A stretch of DNA of 6,876 nucleotides from Methanobacteriota archaeon (GCA_030637925.1 DAOWFR010000056.1:1-6876); one strand, 5' to 3'; shown: positions 1 to 5,641, counted from the first letter of the stretch. Notes: generated by a model not told the origin, from the sequence alone. Program-made: numbers and translations.

Positions 1-2
1 AA

Positions 3-332
3 ATGCATGAGACAATAATAGTAAACAAGATTCTTGAACAAGTTAACAAGAAGGCAAAAGGTAAAAAAGTCAAATCAATAACCTTGGAAGTGGGTGATCT
101 TGCTCATCTGCTAGCAGAAGAGTTAAAAGGTTTCTTAATTAACATGGTTAATTTTAAAGTGATTGTGAAACCTGTAAAAGCAAGGGTAAAATGTGGGTGT
201 GGTTATAAAGGAGAGCCAAGAATACTTGTTCATGAGCATGATTTCTCATTGTTTGAATGCCCTAGGTGCAGCAAGACACCCAGAGTTCTAAGTGGTGAAG
301 ATATTGTTCTAAAGGAGGTTAAGACTGAGTAA
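3..332 (+). CDS. hypA: HypA-like nickel metallochaperone (hydrogenase maturation family)
   Basis: This is a 109-residue protein of the HypA/HybF family, whose members bind Ni(II) and, with HypB, deliver it to NiFe hydrogenase in the cytoplasm. The sequence starts Met-His-Glu; His2 is the family's essential nickel ligand, so the ATG at position 3 is the true start. Residues 24-32 (KSITLEVGD) match the conserved 'EVGEL' strand. A zinc ribbon follows with cysteines at 64, 66, 86 and 89, then the typical C-terminal RVLSGEDIVLKEV. The length is close to the family norm (about 113). The first cysteine pair is CxC rather than the usual CxxC, one residue short. The gene starts two bases into the window, so its promoter and any upstream hypB are not visible, and no hydrogenase gene is present here. 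Family assignment is firm. Whether it serves a hydrogenase, urease or another nickel/zinc enzyme is unknown. Confidence 0.85.
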   Translation: MHETIIVNKILEQVNKKAKGKKVKSITLEVGDLAHLLAEELKGFLINMVNFKVIVKPVKARVKCGCGYKGEPRILVHEHDFSLFECPRCSKTPRVLSGEDIVLKEVKTE

Positions 333-385
333 AAGGTTCTACTGCAAACAAAAAATTAGATTCCTACATAGCCATTAAAACATAA

Positions 386-442
386 ATTTTAAATATTAAT
401 ACAAACCAAGAAAAAACAAAAAGAGAAAAGAGGTGGGGTGGC
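386..442 (+). promoter_or_regulatory. Probable promoter and ribosome binding site of the coiled-coil gene
   Basis: An AT-rich TATA-like element (TTTTAAATATT, 387-397) lies downstream of hypA and would place a transcription start near 415-420. A purine-rich, Shine-Dalgarno-like GAGGTGG follows at 430-436. It lies 63 bases upstream of the GTG at 500, too far to serve it, but ideally spaced (about 6 bases) for initiation at 443. The GTG at 500 itself has only a weak purine stretch before it. The motifs are seen; their use is inferred. Confidence 0.5.
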
Positions 443-499
443 ATCTTAAACAAAGTAAAGAACAAGTTCAAAGACTTTTTTAGCCAGAGCAAGAAGCTA

Positions 500-1444
500 G
501 TGCAAACACCAAAGGAACTTCCAGATATAATAGCAGAAACAGGAACAGAAGCACCAGAAACCCCGCCTATGCCTCCAAAAACACAGGAAATAAAAGAAGT
601 AGCACAAACAAGAATCGAACCATCTGTTGCACAGCAAGAAAAATCCTATAAAGAGCTTAAACTACCAAGAATAGAGCCCCCCCCAGTACAAGAAACAAGC
701 CAAGCATCTCAAAAACAGGCTATAAGTATCCAGGAAGAGGATGTGAAAAAATTTGAAGAAGCAATTAACAATATAAACATAGATGTAATACACAGTGAAA
801 CACCACCTTTAACTTCTCCTCTTAGTGAAGAATCATCTGATTACTACAAACCAGAAGAATTAGGAGAAGGCTATTTCTCAGAAATAGAGCACTATATAAA
901 AAACAAGGATGTGAATGAGGTAATAGATGACATACTCAAAAAAGACTTCTTGACAAGCATGAAAGACTATCATGACACAAGAGCCCAAGGAAAGCCATTC
1001 TACCTGCACAAACACGACCTTAAGCACAAGCTAAAGAAAAAGATGAACCAGCTCAGAAAACTAGAAGAAGAATGGCACAGCCTAAAAACACAGATAGAGA
1101 ACAAAGAAAAAAAGAAGAAAGAAATAGAAAAAGAAATAAATGAGGAAAGCCAAGAGCTAAAAGAGTTATTCAAACAAATAAAGATAAACCAGTTACTTGA
1201 GCAACAAACACCTAAGGAGCACTATTTTAAGCTTGAAAATGGGCAAGAACTCAAGAGCCTGAATGACCTTAGAAAATCCCTTAATTATATGACAGAAGAA
1301 GAGTTCAGTCATCATGTAAACCAGGAAAAGAATGACTTTGCTACATGGGTTAAAGAAGCCCTGCAAAACCAGGAATTATACAGGAAAATAAAGGACATAA
1401 AAACCAAGGAAGAACTCCAGGAACTACTGAGAAATCCTTTCTAA
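500..1444 (+). CDS. Uncharacterised coiled-coil protein with DUF5752-like C-terminal domain
   Basis: The protein has 314 residues from the GTG at 500. Residues 1-110 are rich in Pro, Glu, Thr and Gln and look disordered, with a repeated RIEP motif. Residues 115-170 are mixed helix. Residues 175-232 are a highly charged Lys/Glu coiled coil. Residues 243-310 form a compact domain containing FKLENGQELKSL, then HHVNQEKNDFATWV at 271-284. This resembles a conserved archaeal domain (DUF5752-like) usually seen at the ends of coiled-coil proteins; I recognise the pattern but not a function. There is no signal peptide or clear membrane helix. The reading frame stays open upstream to 386 and encodes a basic amphipathic segment (ILNKVKNKFKDFFSQSKKL) from 443, directly after a ribosome-binding-like site, so the real protein is probably about 19 residues longer. 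A run of eight C at 677-684 lies in frame (Glu-Pro-Pro-Pro) and does not break the gene. A scaffold or membrane-associated role is a guess. Confidence 0.8.
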   Translation: MQTPKELPDIIAETGTEAPETPPMPPKTQEIKEVAQTRIEPSVAQQEKSYKELKLPRIEPPPVQETSQASQKQAISIQEEDVKKFEEAINNINIDVIHSETPPLTSPLSEESSDYYKPEELGEGYFSEIEHYIKNKDVNEVIDDILKKDFLTSMKDYHDTRAQGKPFYLHKHDLKHKLKKKMNQLRKLEEEWHSLKTQIENKEKKKKEIEKEINEESQELKELFKQIKINQLLEQQTPKEHYFKLENGQELKSLNDLRKSLNYMTEEEFSHHVNQEKNDFATWVKEALQNQELYRKIKDIKTKEELQELLRNPF

Positions 1445-1524
1445 AGCCTCTTGAAAAGCCAAGTTCTTTAACAGATGTCTGCAAGTTTATGAGTAATATT
1501 AGTACACTCAAAAAAGAAGAAATA

Positions 1525-1593
1525 AAAGCTCCCTACTGTTTTGAGGAAAAAGGGGGAGGGTGGTTAAAGAAAAATTAACCAATAGGGAGCTTT
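1525..1593. terminator. Nested hairpin between convergent genes, likely bidirectional terminator or small RNA
   Basis: A perfect 11-bp inverted repeat (AAAGCTCCCTA at 1525-1535 and TAGGGAGCTTT at 1583-1593) encloses a second perfect 7-bp hairpin (TGGTTAA at 1561-1567 and TTAACCA at 1575-1581, 7-base loop). Between them lies a G-rich purine tract (1543-1560). It sits in the 171-base gap between the convergent genes ending at 1444 and 1616. Read on the minus strand, the stem is followed by a T-rich stretch (complement of 1507-1524). On the plus strand it is followed by a pyrimidine-rich stretch (1591-1600). A terminator for one or both genes is the simplest reading. A structured RNA is the alternative. 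I see nothing else in this gap. Confidence 0.55.
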
Positions 1594-1615
1594 CCTCTTC
1601 TAATCATGATTTTGT

Positions 1616-2035
1616 TTATTTTTTCTTGAATACAAATGGTCGTGGAGGCTTTCTAAGCTCTTGTAACCACATCAAGCCTATTCTCATCATGTTCTTGTTG
1701 AACTTCTCGCTTAACTTGTAAGTCTTTTTATACAAATCATAATCTATTAAACCCATGGTTTTCATAGGGGTTAGGATTCTGTCATAAAACTGTCTTTTAT
1801 TATAGGAAATCTTTACCTTCTTCTTTACTCCTAGCTTTTCATGGGCTAGTGCTTCAACTTCAACTCCTTCATGAAGAGCTGTTGCAAACATTGACATCTC
1901 TGTTTTCCCTATTTCACTATCTTTATTCTTCATTTCTTCTATTAGCATCTTTGCAACGATTACTTGCTGTTTTGTTGCAAATATGATTTCATATATATTT
2001 TCAGGTAGGTTATACTGGTCAAAAAGGATTACCAT
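1616..2035 (-). CDS. Winged-helix-like putative DNA-binding regulator
   Basis: This is a 139-residue basic protein that I do not recognise as a named family. Residues 12-38 and 43-68 look helical. Residues 80-115, from NKRQFYDRILTPMKTMGLI to YDLYKKTYKLSEKF, have the layout of a winged helix: a recognition-type helix, the 'GLI' turn, then a beta wing of aromatic and lysine residues. A final helix (116-128) and a basic tail (PFVFKKK) follow. This suggests a small transcription regulator, but the assignment rests on pattern only. The ATG at 2035 is supported by a TATA-like box whose expected transcription start is only a few bases upstream, so the mRNA is probably leaderless. The gene is divergent from the AbrB-like gene at 2167, and their shared spacer contains a palindrome that either protein might bind. 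There are no cysteines, signal peptide or membrane segment. Confidence 0.7.
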   Translation of the reverse strand: MVILFDQYNLPENIYEIIFATKQQVIVAKMLIEEMKNKDSEIGKTEMSMFATALHEGVEVEALAHEKLGVKKKVKISYNKRQFYDRILTPMKTMGLIDYDLYKKTYKLSEKFNKNMMRIGLMWLQELRKPPRPFVFKKK

Positions 2036-2060
2036 AGAATACTATATAAGCATTACCAGT

Positions 2061-2070
2061 ATATAAATCT
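2061..2070 (-). promoter_or_regulatory. TATA box and BRE-like promoter of the winged-helix gene
   Basis: On the minus strand the sequence reads GAAAGATTTATATACTGG, with TTTATAT at 2061-2067 and a purine-rich BRE-like stretch just upstream. The centre lies about 29 bases from the ATG at 2035. Archaeal transcription starts about 25 bases downstream of the TATA box, giving a leader of only a few bases. Confidence 0.6.
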
Positions 2071-2079
2071 TTCGTTTCG

Positions 2080-2095
2080 TATACTTTTTAGTATA
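2080..2095. promoter_or_regulatory. 16-bp palindrome, candidate operator in the divergent promoter region
   Basis: TATACT (2080-2085), TTTT, AGTATA (2090-2095) is a perfect dyad with a 4-base spacer. It lies between the promoter of the winged-helix gene and that of the AbrB-like gene. The AGTATAT half-site recurs at 2058-2064, 32 bases away (about three helical turns) and overlapping the minus-strand TATA box. Both facts fit an operator bound by a dimeric regulator. Short AT-rich dyads do arise by chance, so confidence is moderate. Confidence 0.4.
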
Positions 2096-2109
2096 TTGGT
2101 TATTTGATT

Positions 2110-2140
2110 AAATAAGTAAAAAAATAAGTAAATTTAAATA
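2110..2140 (+). promoter_or_regulatory. Promoter of the AbrB-like gene, with tandem 11-bp repeat
   Basis: AAATAAGTAAA occurs twice, at 2110-2120 and 2122-2132 (12-base period). It is followed directly by the TATA-like TTTAAATA at 2133-2140. The box centre is about 30 bases from the ATG at 2167, predicting a leader of a few bases at most. The second repeat copy occupies the BRE position, so a protein bound to the repeats could compete with TFB. The repeats and box are seen directly; their roles are inferred. Confidence 0.5.
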
Positions 2141-2166
2141 TTTTAAGGTTTTATAAATATAAAATT

Positions 2167-2337
2167 ATGGAATTTAGAAGAAAACTCTACACACGCGGAA
2201 ACAGCTATGAAACAACCATACCTATGCCCTTATTATTCTCTTTAGATAAGAAAAAGAAGTATGAGGTGGTCTTTGTATTTGAACCTGAAACAAATAAATG
2301 GTTTATAAGAATAGAAGAAGAAAAAACAAAGAAATAA
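2167..2337 (+). CDS. Small AbrB/SpoVT-like DNA-binding protein
   Basis: This 56-residue protein consists of a single swapped-hairpin AbrB-like domain. The residues RKLYTRGNSYETTIP (5-19) match the family signature of Arg-Gly-x-Ser followed by a Thr-Ile-Pro strand. A short helix (PLLFSLD) and a C-terminal strand pair (KYEVVFVF and NKWFIRIEE) follow, then a charged tail. AbrB-fold proteins are dimers that bind DNA as transition-state regulators or antitoxins. No toxin-like partner lies beside it: the downstream neighbour is a convergent helicase 18 bases away, and the upstream neighbour is the divergent winged-helix gene. The ATG at 2167 is chosen because it precedes the start of the domain and sits at the right distance from a TATA-like box. 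The positive residues in the usual DNA-contact strand are fewer than in AbrB, so its function as a regulator is likely but unproven. Confidence 0.75.
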   Translation: MEFRRKLYTRGNSYETTIPMPLLFSLDKKKKYEVVFVFEPETNKWFIRIEEEKTKK

Positions 2338-2355
2338 AGAGTTACTTATTCTTAC

Positions 2356-4239
2356 TTAACCATTCTCCTCAAAGAAATCCTTTATCATCTTCTCATAGAG
2401 AAGGGTTGCTTTTATATCCCAGCTTGGAGGAAAACACCTATTATAATTCTTCCAGGTGTACCTCTCATCCAGGAAGATAATTACTCCTTTGTCAGTCTCG
2501 CTTCTTATGCATCTTCCTGCGCTCTGCAATGCCCTGTTGAATGCTGGAAATAAGTATCCATAGTCCCAGCCTTTCTTAAACTTCTCATCATAATACTTTA
2601 TCAAGGCTTGGGTTTCAAGGTCTGGTCTTTGCAATGGAAGGCCTACTATGATTACTGATTTTAAAAAGTCTCCTGGCAGGTCTATGCCTTCTCCAAAATT
2701 GCCACTAATAACTCCTAACAAGACTGCTCCTACATTTTTATAACCTTTAAAGGCTTCTAGGAATTCTAGTTTTTCCTTTTTTGTAAGCTTCTGCTTCTCA
2801 ATAAACACTGGTTTTTGTGATAACTTAGAAAAGTGTTTATTAACATCATCTCTTAAGAGATAGCTTGGAAAGAACACTGCTGTATTACCAGGTATCTTGT
2901 TAGTTGCTCTTACAAGTATTTCTGCTATTTCCCTGTACTGTTGCTCACTCCTAGTCTCATACTTGGTGCTTGTTCTGGGGATGATTATATTTAGCTTGTT
3001 CTTTTCTGGGAAAGGACTCTTATAGCTTTCTTCTTCTGCTGTGTCAAACCCAAGCACTTCCTTGTACATGCTTGTAGGGTTAAGGGTTCCTGACATTAGT
3101 ATTGTAGAGTGTGCTGACCTTATCACATCCTTGGTTATAATGCCTGGGTCAAGGCATCTATATTGTATTGTTATTATTTCTTCTCCTCTTAAATCTCTGC
3201 TCTTTGCAAGTATCCTTGTAAAGCCCTTGTCCTCTCCTTGCCATGCTTCTAAAAAGCTTGCCACTGTTCCTAAGGCAGAGTGCTTTTGCTCTTCTCTTAT
3301 CAAGTCTGCTAGAAAACTCATATCTGATATTAACTCATCATAATCAGTCATCTCTTTTATTTCTCCTATGAGCTGGCCTTTACTAACATATACTTCTTCT
3401 TCAACCTCATCTGTTAGTTCCCAGAGTTTTTTCTCAAGTATTTCTAAGATTTCCCTGATTTCTTCTTTGTCATGCTTTTTTGTCTCATCCAAGGCTCTCC
3501 TTACTGTGTTAGTGCTTATCCTATGACTAGCAAGGTCTTTTACTCGCGCAGGAAGATTATGGCCTTCATCAATAATAATTATTATCTTGCCAAGCTCTTT
3601 TCCTGTTCTATTAAGAAAGGTCTCTCTGATGTAAGGATTAAATAAATAGTAATAATCCCCTATAATTATTCTTGCATCCCTTGCTATTAATAAGGCTACT
3701 TCATAAGGGCATACTCCTTGCTCTATGCTCTTCTCAATAATACTCTCTGTATCTGTCTTGTTATCCCTCTTAAGCTGACTAACAACTTCTCTTGCTGTTT
3801 TTGAAGCCTCGCCCTTATCCCTGGTCTTAGTATAGAATTCGCATAAATCATCCTCTTTTATCTTTTTGCAGTACTCTGCAAACTCTCGCGGGTAAAGCTT
3901 GTTAACCCCTAGTTGTAGGCAAAGCCATTTCTTACCAATAATATCAACCACTGTAAAGGCTTGCTTGTATTTTTCTTTTATTAGATTAACAGTTTCCATT
4001 GCCAGTTTGTGCTGGGTATGGCGTGATGTAAGAAAGAACACTGTTAAATCTTTTTTTAATGCCTCGTTAATGCTTGGGGCTAGAGCTGCTGCTGTCTTGC
4101 CAAGACCTGTAGGAGCATGAACAATTAGATTTTGCTGACCTGTTACTGTCTGGTTTATCTTTCTTATTAACTCATCCTGTATAGGCCTGACCTTATCATG
4201 AGGAAATAGTACTTGTCTGAACTCTTCAGGTAAAGCCAT
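2356..4239 (-). CDS. XPD/Rad3-family Fe-S DNA helicase
   Basis: This 627-residue superfamily 2 helicase belongs to the XPD/Rad3/DinG group, which unwinds DNA 5' to 3' in repair and related processes. Visible motifs, in order, are a Q-like motif (VRPIQDELI, 17-25), Walker A (HAPTGLGKTA, 41-50, Lys48) and the DEGH box (224-227) that marks this family. Motif IV-V elements (GNFGEGIDLPG, 513-523) and motif VI (QSAGRCIRS, 572-580, with the arginine finger) follow. Four cysteines between motifs Ia and II (107, 124, 133 and 177, the last in CPYEVALLIARDARIIIGDY) are in the position of the 4Fe-4S ligands; the C124-C133 spacing is wider than the CxxC of well-studied archaeal XPD. The length is near that of archaeal XPD (about 550-640). 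The ATG at 4239 leaves a short N-terminus before the Q motif and sits about 30 bases from a TATA box. Orthology to XPD rather than another Rad3-type archaeal helicase is not settled. Confidence 0.9.
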   Translation of the reverse strand: MALPEEFRQVLFPHDKVRPIQDELIRKINQTVTGQQNLIVHAPTGLGKTAAALAPSINEALKKDLTVFFLTSRHTQHKLAMETVNLIKEKYKQAFTVVDIIGKKWLCLQLGVNKLYPREFAEYCKKIKEDDLCEFYTKTRDKGEASKTAREVVSQLKRDNKTDTESIIEKSIEQGVCPYEVALLIARDARIIIGDYYYLFNPYIRETFLNRTGKELGKIIIIIDEGHNLPARVKDLASHRISTNTVRRALDETKKHDKEEIREILEILEKKLWELTDEVEEEVYVSKGQLIGEIKEMTDYDELISDMSFLADLIREEQKHSALGTVASFLEAWQGEDKGFTRILAKSRDLRGEEIITIQYRCLDPGIITKDVIRSAHSTILMSGTLNPTSMYKEVLGFDTAEEESYKSPFPEKNKLNIIIPRTSTKYETRSEQQYREIAEILVRATNKIPGNTAVFFPSYLLRDDVNKHFSKLSQKPVFIEKQKLTKKEKLEFLEAFKGYKNVGAVLLGVISGNFGEGIDLPGDFLKSVIIVGLPLQRPDLETQALIKYYDEKFKKGWDYGYLFPAFNRALQSAGRCIRSETDKGVIIFLDERYTWKNYNRCFPPSWDIKATLLYEKMIKDFFEENG

Positions 4240-4265
4240 GTTAGAATGAGGGGAAATTAGTTGAT

Positions 4266-4273
4266 TATTTAAA
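4266..4273 (-). promoter_or_regulatory. TATA box upstream of the helicase gene
   Basis: On the minus strand the sequence reads AAACCTTTAAATAATC, with TTTAAATA at 4266-4273 preceded by a BRE-like AAACC. The centre lies about 30 bases from the ATG at 4239, so transcription would begin within a few bases of the start codon. This gives the helicase its own promoter inside the 53-base gap after the nitroreductase gene. Confidence 0.6.
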
Positions 4274-4292
4274 GGTTTATGTAAATCAAAAT

Positions 4293-5027
4293 TTATCTTT
4301 TCCTTGCCTTTATCCTCTTCTTAACTTCTTCCTTGTACTTCTGAAACAAAGAGCCTCCTTTCTTGCCTATTTTTTCTGTGGTTTTCTGAGTAACTTTCCG
4401 GGTTTTTTCTCTAAGTCTTTCCATTACTGTATGTGCCTTCTTAATCCTGGCTTCCCAGTCAAGGGAATAATCTCTAAGAACATGATGGATTTTTTTGATT
4501 CTTGCGCCATACTTGTTGAAATAAGTGATTATGCTCAGGTTTTTTATTCTTTTATGGTCAGGTACTTCATCAGGATAACCAAAGGCCAGGATTGCCTGGG
4601 GTCGTGCAAATTCAGGAATACCAAGGATTTCTCTAATCTTCTCTTCATCAAAGGCTCCTACCCATGCTCCTCCTAAGCCAAGAGCATGAGCTGTTAATAG
4701 CATGTTCTCAGCTGCTGCTGCACAGTTCTGAACAGTGTAAAGCCTTTGCCCTCTTAAGCCATAATGCATTTCTGTCTGCTCAGAGTCAGAGCATACAACT
4801 ACAAGGAATGCTGCGTTATGAACACACTCCTGGTTAAGACTGTGCTCGCAGAGTTTTTTCATCAGGTCTTTATTATCTATAACTATGAACTTCCAGTCCT
4901 GAACATTCCCACTACTAGGAGCTAACGAACCAGACTCTACAATAGTTATGATAGTCTCAAAATCAACAGGAACATTAAGAAACCTTCTAATACTCCTTCT
5001 TGTGCTTATACATTCCAAAGCATCCAT
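4293..5027 (-). CDS. Nitroreductase-family flavoprotein with basic C-terminal tail
   Basis: The protein has 244 residues. Residues 1-158 form a compact FMN-dependent nitroreductase domain that would use NAD(P)H to reduce nitro, quinone or other electrophilic substrates. Its markers are the N-terminal FMN-phosphate motif RRSIRRF (10-16), the segment APSSGNVQDWKF (36-47), NCAAAAENMLLTAHALGLGGAWVGAF (101-126, given here as a landmark of the FMN pocket and dimer helix) and PQAILAFGYPDEVP (143-156). The remaining ~75 residues (170-244) are a Lys/Arg-rich, helix-prone tail absent from the usual 160-220 residue family members; its role is unknown. The physiological substrate cannot be told from sequence. 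On the minus strand, AAGGGAGAGAGA precedes the ATG at 5027 and acts as a plausible ribosome binding site. The gene lies 53 bases after the His-rich membrane protein gene and 53 bases before the helicase gene, on the same strand. Confidence 0.88.
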   Translation of the reverse strand: MDALECISTRRSIRRFLNVPVDFETIITIVESGSLAPSSGNVQDWKFIVIDNKDLMKKLCEHSLNQECVHNAAFLVVVCSDSEQTEMHYGLRGQRLYTVQNCAAAAENMLLTAHALGLGGAWVGAFDEEKIREILGIPEFARPQAILAFGYPDEVPDHKRIKNLSIITYFNKYGARIKKIHHVLRDYSLDWEARIKKAHTVMERLREKTRKVTQKTTEKIGKKGGSLFQKYKEEVKKRIKARKR

Positions 5028-5050
5028 TCTCTCTCCCTTGTAATTTCCTC

Positions 5051-5082
5051 TTATTTTTAATGTTTGTTATTTTTTAATGTTT
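5051..5082 (-). repeat. Tandem 16-bp AT-rich repeat in the nitroreductase leader
   Basis: TTATTTTTAATGTTT (5051-5065) is repeated as TTATTTTTTAATGTTT (5067-5082), differing by one T. On the minus strand each copy reads as a TATA-like ATTAAAAATAA. The distal copy (centre about 5073) would give a leader of about 20 bases containing the GGGAGAG ribosome-binding-like site (5031-5037); the proximal one would give almost no leader. The second copy overlaps the stop codon of the upstream gene. A duplicated promoter element is likely, but low complexity makes this uncertain. Confidence 0.4.
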
Positions 5083-5560
5083 ATCTATGCTTCTTTATCC
5101 TTGTACCACATCTCATGCAATACCTAGCATAATCATAATGCCTTGTGCTACAAGCAGGACAAGCTATTATGCTTAGGTGTTGTGACTGTTGTGTTGGTTG
5201 CTGAGTAGCTCTATGCACTTCATGCTGGCCTTGCAAGTGACTGATTCCATGATGCATTGGTTGGTGTGATTGAGAAGGCGGTACTTGTTGTTGTGGATGG
5301 GTTGTATGATGAGTTCTGTGTTGTGTTTTAGGCACAGTTTGGTGTGGGTGTTCCTTATGCATTTCATGCAATGGTTCTTTACCTTTCTTTTTTGACAAAG
5401 CTCTAAAGATGTACTTACCAATGCCAATTATTATGAATAGTATGCCTACATATAAGAAAATTATTAGGGGCTTAGAACCATCATTACTCTTTATAAGCTG
5501 TGAAGCTGCAAGCATAATAATCCCAAGTATTACATATACCCAGCCAGGAATCGGTGCCAT
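5081..5560 (-). CDS. Two-helix membrane protein with His-rich linker and zinc ribbon
   Basis: This 159-residue protein belongs to no family I can name. Residues 6-22 and 30-53 are two hydrophobic helices joined by a short polar loop (KSNDGSK), so both ends should face the same side. The KKKGK after helix 2 suggests that side is the cytoplasm by the positive-inside rule. Residues 64-128 are a low-complexity His/Gln/Pro/Thr linker with 15 histidines, a possible metal-binding or condensate-prone region. Residues 134-151 form a zinc ribbon, CPAC, ten residues, then CMRC (Cys134, 137, 148, 151), ending in a basic tail (RIKKHR). The ATG at 5560 is preceded by AAAGGA at suitable spacing. It is the first of three same-strand genes (then nitroreductase and helicase) and is divergent from the 49-residue gene at 5642. 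A metal-sensing or membrane-tethering role is speculative. Confidence 0.75.
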   Translation of the reverse strand: MAPIPGWVYVILGIIMLAASQLIKSNDGSKPLIIFLYVGILFIIIGIGKYIFRALSKKKGKEPLHEMHKEHPHQTVPKTQHRTHHTTHPQQQVPPSQSHQPMHHGISHLQGQHEVHRATQQPTQQSQHLSIIACPACSTRHYDYARYCMRCGTRIKKHR

Positions 5561-5613
5561 AATTATTCCTTTATTATTGATGTTTTAATATTTTTTGCAT
5601 TTTTGGAAAATAA

Positions 5614-5620
5614 TTTATAC
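5614..5620 (+). promoter_or_regulatory. TATA box of the 49-residue gene
   Basis: GGAAAATAATTTATACTAG contains TTTATAC at 5614-5620 with a purine-rich BRE-like stretch upstream. The centre is about 25 bases from the ATG at 5642, which predicts a leaderless mRNA. The opposing minus-strand promoter for the membrane protein gene probably lies at about 5581-5592, an AT-rich stretch without a clear consensus. Confidence 0.55.
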
Positions 5621-5641
5621 TAGTCCTAACTACAAGTAACC

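Noticed and set aside
311..320. AAAGGAGGTT as a ribosome binding site near the end of hypA
   Set aside because: No start codon with a meaningful open frame follows at a suitable distance; it is simply coding sequence for Leu-Lys-Glu-Val.
432..441. GGTGGGGTGG as a G-quadruplex
   Set aside because: The middle run gives no loop between the second and third G pairs, so a stable intramolecular quadruplex is unlikely; a ribosome binding role explains the G-richness.
677..684. Run of eight C as a frameshift or phase-variation site
   Set aside because: The frame reads cleanly through it as Glu-Pro-Pro-Pro, and both flanks share the same composition. A single tract in an archaeal structural gene is not enough to claim phase variation.
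1525..1593. Small mobile element (MITE) with 11-bp terminal inverted repeats
   Set aside because: No target-site duplication flanks the repeats, only one copy is present in the window, and the position between two convergent genes fits a terminator better.
2167..2337. AbrB-like gene as the antitoxin of a toxin-antitoxin pair
   Set aside because: Neither neighbour looks like a toxin: one is a divergent winged-helix-like protein and the other a convergent helicase.
2298..2480. Plus-strand 60-residue frame overlapping the helicase end
   Set aside because: It overlaps both the AbrB-like gene and the strongly supported helicase, has no promoter or domain, and its composition is that of antisense sequence.
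5173..5427. 84-residue minus-strand frame inside the membrane protein gene
   Set aside because: It is a shifted reading of the His-rich linker region, with no independent start signal or recognisable domain.
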